Assembly: GCA_036337295.1 (NCBI GenBank)
Contig: JAYZEN010000003.1
Location: 1 to 64,000 of the forward strand
DNA from: Ketobacter sp036337295
GTDB taxonomy: Bacteria; Pseudomonadota; Gammaproteobacteria; Pseudomonadales; Ketobacteraceae
Direction: 5' to 3'
DNA length: 64,000 nucleotides
The notes beneath the pieces were generated by a model. That model saw only the letters and a list, made by a program, of their open reading frames with translations. It ran no database searches and was not told where the DNA came from. A program made the position numbers and the translations under genes. This document shows, piece after piece, positions 1-5,023 of the stretch (positions within the stretch are counted from its first letter, which is position 1; each line of letters begins with the position of its first letter).

Positions 1-1
1 T

Positions 2-133
2 CTGGAAGCCAAGCGCGATATTGGTAGCTACCTGATGGACTACTATAACCGACAAAGGCCTCATGCGTTTAATGGCGGAGTCCCACCTGTTACCGCAGAG
101 GAAAAACTTAAAACACTGTCCGGTATTAGTTGA
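2..133 (+). mobile_element. 3' end of IS3-family transposase (OrfB), cut by window edge
   Basis: The frame open from the window edge encodes 43 residues ending in a TGA stop. They include DYYNRQRPHAFNGGVPP, the typical C-terminal tail of the IS3-family DDE integrase catalytic subunit (YYN-x-RPH-x3-GG-x-P). Only the end of the element is visible; its right end should lie within about 15 bases after the stop, because a different truncated reading frame starts at about 149. It sits beyond the 3' end of the integrase pseudogene and seems to have inserted into a cassette-like gene. Whether the rest of the element is intact cannot be seen. Confidence 0.8.
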
Positions 134-148
134 CCAGTACACACCACA

Positions 149-277
149 TATGGCAACGGAACAATTATCGAGGTTGTTGAGTTTCCAGATGAAACACATA
201 CCGTTAACGTAGACTTTGGTGAGAATGGCAAAAAATGGTTGGGGCCTGAATATTCTGATCTAAAACCAGGTGAATGA
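149..277 (+). pseudogene. Beheaded small gene next to the IS3 right end
   Basis: An open frame without its own start runs straight out of the IS3 end and encodes 42 residues beginning YGNGTIIEVVEFPDETH, with later motifs VDFGENGKKWL and SDLKPGE. The pattern G-x-GTI-x-EV...V-x-F-x-x-G-x-KWL...L resembles the small SH3/Tudor-like (DUF3553-type) domain, but the match is too short to be firm. Its 5' part is missing, most simply because the IS inserted into it. Composition is AT-rich like the cassettes further right. Confidence 0.45.
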
Positions 278-336
278 AATTTACCGCAGATTAGCTCCGC
301 TACGTTATTACCCTGAGCGATTTATACAGGTCCTGA

Positions 337-519
337 ATGAATAGAGTTATCTATTTAAAGAAAGGTGAACCATATTTTTATGCCGCTTACTTTCCGGAAA
401 AACCATATCATCCATCTATCGAGACACTGGTTTATGATGGGGAAAGCCTAGCTGAATGGGTTCTTGAGCCAGCAGATTTTTCTAAGCCACGAGAAGAAAT
501 TGAGTATGTCGCCCTATAA
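337..519 (+). CDS. Small hypothetical protein (60 aa), cassette-like
   Basis: A 60-residue acidic soluble protein with no membrane segment. The stretch YFPEKPYHPSIETLVYDG recalls small uncharacterised proteins that carry a P-x-IET-x-VY-x-G motif, but I cannot assign a function. Its TAA stop is embedded in CTATAACAAAT, which looks like the R'' core of an attC site (compare TAACAA at the true attC sites downstream), so it may once have been an integron cassette. It lies on the 3' side of the integrase pseudogene, outside the normal array. The upstream Shine-Dalgarno sequence is weak. Confidence 0.45.
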   Translation: MNRVIYLKKGEPYFYAAYFPEKPYHPSIETLVYDGESLAEWVLEPADFSKPREEIEYVAL

Positions 520-539
520 CAAATACCCCGTAGAAAAGT

Positions 540-1074
540 GAAATGTGGGTGAGTAATAAAGTCGATCTGATCACGGACCGCATTTCTTTGCGCAGAACGT
601 GGGTGTAAATCATGGTGGTTCTCACGTCTTTATCCCCCATTAGTTCCTGGATGGTTCGAATGTCGGTTCCTGCTTCCAGTAAATGAGTGGCATATGAGTG
701 GCGAAGCGTATGGCAGGTAACGCGCTTACTGACCCCAACACGGTTAACCGCTTGTTTCAGCGCCTTCTGCAGGGTCGAAGCCGAGCAATGCCAGCGCCGT
801 GTCTTTTGATCCTGCCGGTCTTTTCGTGCGGTGGAAGAAGGAAAGACATACTGCCAGGAGAAGCTACTGTCTGCCTTGGGGTATTTTCTGGAACGCGCAT
901 TAGGCAGCCACGTACCGTGGGAATGTTCTTGAACCGTCGCACATTACGCAGGTAATCCAGATCACCGATTTCGAGGTTGAGCACTTGTTTGGGCTGTAAT
1001 GCCGACGACGAATCTCGTTCCGCAATTGCTCCAGTAGCTTAGGTGGTTGAATCGGGGTCTGTATATTACCCCAT
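540..1074 (-). pseudogene. intI: Integron integrase intI, decayed pseudogene
   Basis: Read on the minus strand, three blocks match integron integrases in the correct order. They are an N-terminal PPKLLEQLRNEIRRRHYSP; a short block around LNLEIGDLDYL (the usual CLRLRVKDLDF position); and a long C-terminal part with WLPNARSRKYPKAD, WQYVFPSS, CHTLRHSYATHLLEAG, IRTIQELMGDKDV and TTMIYTHVL. The KYPKAD-to-WQYVFPSS stretch is the region that distinguishes IntI from other tyrosine recombinases. The blocks are separated by deletions of well over 100 codons in total and lie in different frames. The start ATG (1072-1074, good AAGGAG upstream) meets a TAA after two codons. The box I catalytic Arg is deleted and the box II His of the usual GHKD is Asp (GDKD). 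The recombinase must be inactive. Confidence 0.88.
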
Positions 1075-1250
1075 TAGGCTAACTCCTTTTGTTGTATAAC
1101 ACGCTGTTTTAAATGAGGAAATACGACATATTAGCCCAGGTGACCCATGATGGATATATGGACGCGCCGGTCCGTATATTACGCAAAATAGAACAAAAAC
1201 AGGAATATACTAAGCTATTGAAATAGCTCAAAATATGTAAAATTGGGAAT
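1075..1250. promoter_or_regulatory. Integron platform: intI leader and presumed attI/Pc region
   Basis: This 176-base gap lies between the 5' end of the intI pseudogene (minus strand) and the first cassette site (plus strand), where attI, the intI promoter and the cassette promoter normally lie. The intI ribosome binding site (AAGGAG on the minus strand, near 1081-1090) is recognisable. A 14-base motif GGTCYGTATATTAC occurs at 1056-1069 (just inside intI) and 1169-1182, and its core recurs in the right arm of the first hairpin (1281-1292). Direct repeats of this kind are where integrase-binding DR sites would be expected. I see no convincing -35/-10 pair and assign no exact attI crossover. 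Confidence 0.5.
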
Positions 1251-1254
1251 AATG

Positions 1255-1304
1255 ATTAAAAGTGAATATACGGACCGAAGGGTCCGTATATTCACACTGT
1301 TATG
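1255..1304 (+). repeat. First short attC-type hairpin (site A), at the attI-proximal end
   Basis: A perfect 15-bp inverted repeat, GTGAATATACGGACC / GGTCCGTATATTCAC with a GAAG loop, is followed by ACTGTTATG. The GTTATGT core is the start of cassette 1: the complementary CACATAAC stands at that cassette's end (1586). The R''-like sequence here (GATTAAAAG) is not complementary to any upstream cassette start, so this copy sits at the array head and may be a hybrid with attI. Three near-copies occur at 2144, 3346 and 4354, differing only in the right arm. Confidence 0.75.
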
Positions 1305-1317
1305 TGAAAGGGAAACG

Positions 1318-1575
1318 ATGAGATTCTATTCATCAGATGATTTATGGAAGTACTCTATGTCTTTGGTTGATCAGTTAAAATCGGATGGTTTTGAAGATCA
1401 AGCAGGTATCCTAGAGTCGGCTACAAAAATGGTTTGTACAACTGGCTGGGAATGGCTTGGTGAACTAGGTATAAGGGTAAAAAAAGTTCAGTCTATGGGT
1501 CCATACCCAGAAGATTTAAATAAAAAGCTTTCTATTATTCTAAAAACAACCAAATCAAAGACACCATATGGCTAG
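1318..1575 (+). CDS. Cassette 1: hypothetical protein (85 aa)
   Basis: An upstream in-frame start at 1243 would place translation inside the hairpin; the ATG at 1318 has an AAGGGA Shine-Dalgarno just after the recombination core and is chosen. The product is a small soluble protein with the stretch SDDLWKYSMSLVDQLKSDGF and a GWEWLGELG motif, probably mostly helical. It resembles the unnamed 80-90-residue proteins common in chromosomal integrons, but I recognise no domain with known function. It is bounded by site A and by attC1. Confidence 0.7.
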   Translation: MRFYSSDDLWKYSMSLVDQLKSDGFEDQAGILESATKMVCTTGWEWLGELGIRVKKVQSMGPYPEDLNKKLSIILKTTKSKTPYG

Positions 1576-1585
1576 CTACATAATT

Positions 1586-1659
1586 CACATAACAAGCAAA
1601 GGCAGCATCGCCCTGCGGGCTGGACGCGCTAACGCGCGCCGCTGCTTTGGGCGTTAGCG
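1586..1659 (+). repeat. attC1 (74 bp), recombination site of cassette 1
   Basis: This is a canonical attC: R'' is CACATAAC followed by AAGCAAAGGCAGC, and the far side is GCTGCTTTGGGC followed by GTTAGCG (R'). The arms AAAGGCAGC / GCTGCTTT pair, and the centre is a GC-rich variable stem. R'' is the reverse complement of the first bases of cassette 1 (GTTATGTG at 1299), as expected after excision of one cassette circle. Confidence 0.9.
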
Positions 1660-1678
1660 CTTAAACTAGAAAATACAC

Positions 1679-2140
1679 ATGTTAAATTTGACTAATGTAG
1701 AGAACAAAGTACGTCTAGACCTATCGATTGTCGGATACCAGTTCCCAGACGACTCTCTCGATAATTGGTGTATGGTAAAGGCCGTGGTAGAACAAAGCGG
1801 GGATAAGTTTGAATATACTGATCCAGCTTTAGACGCGAGAGATTTACTCAAGATACGTGATTGGTTTAAGTGCCTGTCTGAGAGAAAACTGCCGAGGTTT
1901 GCCAGGTTAACGTTCATTGAGCCGTGCCTGGAATTTGAGTTCTTGGCGTGTGAAGGTCCAACTGTAAGGATCGCAATTGGGATGAGCCGCGAACTAAAAC
2001 CCTCATTTGAGTTAAACCAGTTTGGTCGAGCTAACCCGAGTTGGAGGGTGGTGTTTGAGCTTAGCGAAAAAGAATTTATAGCAATATTAGCAAATATGGC
2101 GAAGGCAATAATTAATTATCCCGTGCGGGGCAGGCGCTAA
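1679..2140 (+). CDS. Cassette 2: WapI-type immunity-like protein (153 aa)
   Basis: The ATG follows the attC1 core by about 20 bases and the TAA lies inside the next attC. Residues 17-30 (IVGYQFPDDSLDNW) and the later TDPALDARDLLKIRDWF and FIEPCLEFEF correspond to the pattern YQFPD...NWL...DPCL...W...FxEPxLxFEF of the WapI-like immunity family, which protects against contact-dependent WapA-type toxins in other bacteria. No toxin gene lies nearby, so it would be an orphan immunity gene or a member used for another purpose. Family assignment is by motif only. No signal peptide or membrane segment. Confidence 0.7.
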   Translation: MLNLTNVENKVRLDLSIVGYQFPDDSLDNWCMVKAVVEQSGDKFEYTDPALDARDLLKIRDWFKCLSERKLPRFARLTFIEPCLEFEFLACEGPTVRIAIGMSRELKPSFELNQFGRANPSWRVVFELSEKEFIAILANMAKAIINYPVRGRR

Positions 2141-2187
2141 AAAGTGAATATACGGACCGAAGGGTCCGTACTATCACACTGTTATAT
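2134..2187 (+). repeat. Short attC-type hairpin (site B), end of cassette 2
   Basis: R'' is GCGCTAA, exactly complementary to the first bases of cassette 2 (TTAGCGC after the attC1 crossover). This identifies the hairpin as a true attC and not a random palindrome. The stem is GTGAATATACGGACC / GGTCCGTACTATCAC with a GAAG loop; the ATA/CTA mismatch makes a small internal bulge of the kind attC sites need. R' is GTTATAT. R'' carries TAAAAAG where the other attC sites have TAACAAG. Confidence 0.85.
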
Positions 2188-2202
2188 GGAGTTTTCGGTT
2201 TC

Positions 2203-2736
2203 GTGCCACTAGAAACTAAAAGACTGATTTTAAGAAACTGGACGGACGCTGACCTGGAACCATTTTCTGAAATGTGTGCTGATCACGACGTAATGAAGTA
2301 CTTTCCTTCTGTGCTAACGAATGAAGAAAGCATGGATATGGCCAGGAAAATCAGATCGCTGATCAGCGCGCGAGACTGGGGTTTTTGGGCTGTGGAGTTA
2401 AAAGAGAACTCGAGGTTCATCGGTTTTGTAGGGTTGCATGTTCCAAAACCATACTTGCCATTTTCGCCGTGTGTGGAGATTGGCTGGAGGCTGAGCAAGG
2501 AATACTGGGGTAATGGTTATGCATCCGAAGCAGCTAAGGCATCAGTTGATTTTGGCTTTTCTCAGTTAAAATTGAACGAAATAGTAGCATTTACAGCAGC
2601 AACTAACCGCCCTTCCATTAGGGTTATGGAAAGAATTGGCATGTCAAATACTGGGCTTGATTTTGTGCATCCAGATGTTCCGGTAAACAGTGAGTTATCT
2701 CACCATGTTCTATTCAAAATTTCAAAATCCGAGTAG
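2203..2736 (+). CDS. Cassette 3: GNAT N-acetyltransferase, RimJ/RimL-like
   Basis: The 177-residue protein covers a full Acetyltransf_3 (RimJ/RimL-type) GNAT fold. It begins LETKRLILRNWTDADL, has the central strand EIGWRLSKEYWGNGYASEA (the acetyl-CoA pyrophosphate loop, usually Q/R-x-x-G-x-G/A) and the C-terminal AATNRPSIRVMERIGM. Family members acetylate ribosomal protein N-termini, antibiotics or small amines; the substrate here is unknown. The start is GTG at 2203, with ATGGAG upstream. It ends a few bases before attC2. Confidence 0.85.
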   Translation: MPLETKRLILRNWTDADLEPFSEMCADHDVMKYFPSVLTNEESMDMARKIRSLISARDWGFWAVELKENSRFIGFVGLHVPKPYLPFSPCVEIGWRLSKEYWGNGYASEAAKASVDFGFSQLKLNEIVAFTAATNRPSIRVMERIGMSNTGLDFVHPDVPVNSELSHHVLFKISKSE

Positions 2737-2742
2737 CGACAT

Positions 2743-2862
2743 CCATATAACAAGTTGGTGCAGTGGAACCAGTTACTCTACGCAAATTTTATGGTATCGC
2801 TGCGCTCTTTTTACCATAAAATTTACTCCACTACACTGGTCCACAGACCAAGGCGTTATGCC
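2743..2862 (+). repeat. attC2 (120 bp), recombination site of cassette 3
   Basis: R'' CCATATAAC is complementary to the start of cassette 3 (GTTATATGG at 2181). Arms such as GTGCAGTGGAACCAGT / ACTGGTCCAC and AAATTTTATGGTA / TACCATAAAATTT fold into one long imperfect hairpin, capped by GCTGCGC. The right core is GGCGTTATGCC. The length and layout resemble the long attC sites of Vibrio- and Xanthomonas-type chromosomal integrons. Confidence 0.9.
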
Positions 2863-2911
2863 TTCACACGGAGTAGTTTCAGTGTTCGAAAAGTACAGGA
2901 GGTTATCGAAA

Positions 2912-3334
2912 ATGAAAAAGCTAAGCTTATGGGGTTCTATCGCTTCAATTTTTGGATTGTTTTTGGCATTTATGTCTATCAATGCTACATCTGTTGAGCA
3001 GAATGTTAATGGGAATCAGAACAACGTTATTGGAGAGAATAAAGGAACCATTAACATTAATCAGGGCAGCAACAGCCCTGAAACAAAAAAAGAATATGTG
3101 CTAAGAAATCCAAAAGCTGGATCTGTTTTAGTGATATCTGAACCTGATCCCATAGCGGCATCTACGGATTCTAGTAGGCATGTATGCATGGCAATGCCAG
3201 GCACAGTCGTGTCTTTGACTGGTGAAAAAGCTAACTATGCGGGCATTGATATGTGGCGAAAAGTAAGAATAACTAGTGGTGATTGTGAAGGTAAGATCGG
3301 CTGGGCAGCACTAGAGAATATTAGTTACGAATAA
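2912..3334 (+). CDS. Cassette 4: membrane-anchored SH3-like protein (140 aa)
   Basis: The ATG at 2912 has a strong AGGAGG six to ten bases upstream; an earlier in-frame start at 2690 would lie in the previous gene and is rejected. Residues 4-24 (LSLWGSIASIFGLFLAFMS) form one hydrophobic segment, either a signal anchor or an uncleaved signal. An Asn-rich linker (NVNGNQNNVIGENKGTININ) follows. The C-terminal 75 residues, with VLRNPKAGSVLVIS, VCMAMPGTVVSLTGEK, MWRKVRI and CEGKIGWAALENI, look like a bacterial SH3 domain. The domain would face the periplasm if the first residues act as an anchor. Role unknown. Confidence 0.75.
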   Translation: MKKLSLWGSIASIFGLFLAFMSINATSVEQNVNGNQNNVIGENKGTININQGSNSPETKKEYVLRNPKAGSVLVISEPDPIAASTDSSRHVCMAMPGTVVSLTGEKANYAGIDMWRKVRITSGDCEGKIGWAALENISYE

Positions 3335-3335
3335 G

Positions 3336-3389
3336 GGCATAAAAAGTGAATATACGGACCGAAGGGTCCGTACTATCACACTGTTATGC
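3336..3389 (+). repeat. Short attC-type hairpin (site C), end of cassette 4
   Basis: Nearly identical in sequence to site B. R'' GGCATAA is the reverse complement of the start of cassette 4 (TTATGCC after the attC2 crossover). The stem TACGGACC / GGTCCGTA, the ATA/CTA bulge and the GTGA / TCAC base are preserved. R' is GTTATGC. Confidence 0.85.
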
Positions 3390-3414
3390 GTGAAGGTATC
3401 GAACAGAGGCAAAA

Positions 3415-3756
3415 ATGGAGTATTTTGAAAGGCTATCAGATCTATATGGTTTAGCTTGTATTTCTCAGGATATGGGGATTGCTAGTGCGGACCCGGATAG
3501 ACTTGACGAGTTCTTTCAGATATTTGCCGATCATGTGGCTGTTGATCCATGGGAATGGGAAGAGTTAGCGGATTTGGTGTTTGAATCAGCAAACTTACTT
3601 ATTCAACGAAATGGACTGAACGATTCCCAAAAGGATCGAATTGTAGAGATTGTATTTGACCATAAAGACAAATTCCCAAATGCTATGAAGTATTGGTTGG
3701 GATTAGAAAAATGCGATTACCCGATAATTGAATTCATCGAATCAGGCAATCAGTAG
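3415..3756 (+). CDS. Cassette 5: acidic helical hypothetical protein (113 aa)
   Basis: A small, strongly acidic, probably all-helical soluble protein (for example DPDRLDEFFQIFADHVAVD and WEWEELADLVFESANLL). It has no signal peptide, membrane segment or metal-binding motif. The composition and size are common among polymorphic-toxin immunity proteins, but that is only a resemblance. The ATG lies 25 bases after the site C core, with GAGGC upstream. It is followed by attC3. Confidence 0.65.
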   Translation: MEYFERLSDLYGLACISQDMGIASADPDRLDEFFQIFADHVAVDPWEWEELADLVFESANLLIQRNGLNDSQKDRIVEIVFDHKDKFPNAMKYWLGLEKCDYPIIEFIESGNQ

Positions 3757-3816
3757 CGGAACATGGAAATGCTAATGAGAGGGTGGTTGTGCGTAAAGTT
3801 AATAGATGTATTGCAT

Positions 3817-3931
3817 CGCATAACAAGGCAGTGCACGGGAACCAACTACGTTCCACAAACATGTGCTTCGCTGCGCTCAGTCTATCACATGTTTGCTCCA
3901 CTACGTTGGTCCCGTGGCTGCGGCGTTATAC
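3817..3931 (+). repeat. attC3 (115 bp), recombination site of cassette 5
   Basis: R'' CGCATAAC matches the inverted start of cassette 5 (GTTATGCG at 3383). Pairing arms include CACGGGAACCAAC / GTTGGTCCCGTG and AAACATGTG / CACATGTTT around the CTTCGCTGCGCTCAG tip. The right core is GCGTTATAC. The same architecture as attC2, including the GCTGCGCTC tip, suggests related cassette sources. Confidence 0.9.
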
Positions 3932-3945
3932 AAAATGGGAGCCGT

Positions 3946-4350
3946 ATGAAAATTGCTGATCTCCTTAGAACACTGAAAGCAAAAAGCCCTGCTGATTTGT
4001 TTGAAAGTGTTTGTTCTCTTTACGCGGAAGTCAGATTTCCAGGCGTTATTGAAGACGAAGGTGATATGCTGCTATATCAATATGGCATATATGATTGGGG
4101 TGACGGTGAGTACTTCCAGTTGGATCTCACGAGGCAATTTATAAAAGAAGATGACGACGTTGTTCAGCTGAGGACAACTCTATTGTTTCATCCAATAGAC
4201 GAGTTAAGGGATTTGGAATCTGCTAGCTATTGGTGTGAATCTACAAGCGTCCTCGACCATTTCGAGCAGATTATTCAAAACTCATCTGCATATAAGATAT
4301 GTAGGGGATTGATCCCTATGAAAGTTAATGTTGAATTAGTAAATGTATAA
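3946..4350 (+). CDS. Cassette 6: hypothetical protein (134 aa)
   Basis: The ATG at 3946 with ATGGGAG upstream is chosen over an in-frame start at 3763, which would read through the attC. The protein contains MLLYQYGIYDWGDGEYFQLD, a pattern I associate with uncharacterised small proteins of integron arrays, and a C-terminal CRGLIPMKVNVELVNV. Aromatic and acidic residues dominate; it is probably alpha/beta and cytosolic. I assign no function. The TAA stop overlaps the R'' of site D. Confidence 0.65.
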   Translation: MKIADLLRTLKAKSPADLFESVCSLYAEVRFPGVIEDEGDMLLYQYGIYDWGDGEYFQLDLTRQFIKEDDDVVQLRTTLLFHPIDELRDLESASYWCESTSVLDHFEQIIQNSSAYKICRGLIPMKVNVELVNV

Positions 4351-4397
4351 AAAGTGAATATACGGACCGAAGGGTCCGTACTATCACACTGTTATGT
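4344..4397 (+). repeat. Short attC-type hairpin (site D), end of cassette 6
   Basis: Third near-identical copy of the site B/C hairpin. R'' TGTATAA is the reverse complement of the start of cassette 6 (TTATACA after the attC3 crossover); R' is GTTATGT, the start of the caspase cassette. The ATG within GTTATG is also a possible start codon of the next gene. Confidence 0.85.
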
Positions 4398-5023
4398 TTC
4401 CACAGCAGGAGAGTCATTTGCCATTTTCTTATAAGACTGAATCAAAAGAGTTTGGAAAAGCCCTGCTTGAGATGGCTGTCAGAGCGCATAGAGAGCAGAT
4501 TTCTCAGTATGTGTCTAAGGATAATATGCATAGCTTTCAACACGGAAGCAGCTGGCTGACGGTTAGAGAAGATGGGACAGAAGAATCATCATTCAAAGAG
4601 ACTGGCGTTGAGCTAAGCATTGGATATGAAGACCTTATTAAAAACGACATTAATCAGTTCTTTCAATTCCTTAATACCTTTATTGAAGGCTTTACCTCTC
4701 AAACTATGCAGGGCATGTTTCAGACGATAAGCGAAAGCTGTGACAAAATTGGGAATACCGTAAACCAAAAAGAGTACGCATCCCAAGCTGAGGCGTTTTT
4801 AGAGATGCTGAAAAAAGTTGAATTTAGCGTTAACGAAAATGGCCAAGTAGAACTCCCACAGATTCATGTCGGCACTGGTGCTGCGGAACATCTAATGCAG
4901 TCACTGGAAGCACAGGGTGATGAGTTTCATGCAGAAGTAGAAAGAATAAAACAAGAGAAATCCGAGGCAGCACTAAAAAAAGAAAAAGAGAGACTAAATA
5001 AGTACAAAGGTATAGATATATGA
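4394..5023 (+). CDS. Cassette 7 gene 1: coiled-coil partner of a caspase-like protease
   Basis: A 209-residue soluble protein with no recognised domain. The first half contains HSFQHGSSWLTVREDGTEES and a segment rich in Phe and Ile (NDINQFFQFLNTFIEGFT). The C-terminal 40 residues are a charged coiled coil (EVERIKQEKSEAALKKEKER). The ATG at 4394 lies in the attC core without a Shine-Dalgarno; a TTG at 4418 in the same frame has AGGAG six bases upstream and could be the true start, giving 201 residues. The stop overlaps the start of the caspase gene by four bases (ATGA), so the two are translationally coupled and probably form a complex. It may be a regulator, an inhibitor or a target of the protease. 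Confidence 0.75.
   Translation: MFPQQESHLPFSYKTESKEFGKALLEMAVRAHREQISQYVSKDNMHSFQHGSSWLTVREDGTEESSFKETGVELSIGYEDLIKNDINQFFQFLNTFIEGFTSQTMQGMFQTISESCDKIGNTVNQKEYASQAEAFLEMLKKVEFSVNENGQVELPQIHVGTGAAEHLMQSLEAQGDEFHAEVERIKQEKSEAALKKEKERLNKYKGIDI

Noticed and set aside
1201..1250. TTGAAA and TATGTA as the cassette promoter Pc
   Set aside because: Spacing is about 10 bases, not 16-18.
2690..2911. Longer N-terminus for cassette 4 protein
   Set aside because: It would begin inside the acetyltransferase gene and read through attC2; the ATG at 2912 has a strong Shine-Dalgarno.
1255..4397. The repeated hairpin read as rho-independent terminators, a MITE or a CRISPR repeat
   Set aside because: No T-tract follows, spacing is irregular with genes between, and the flanking cores match inverted cassette starts exactly, which identifies the copies as attC sites.
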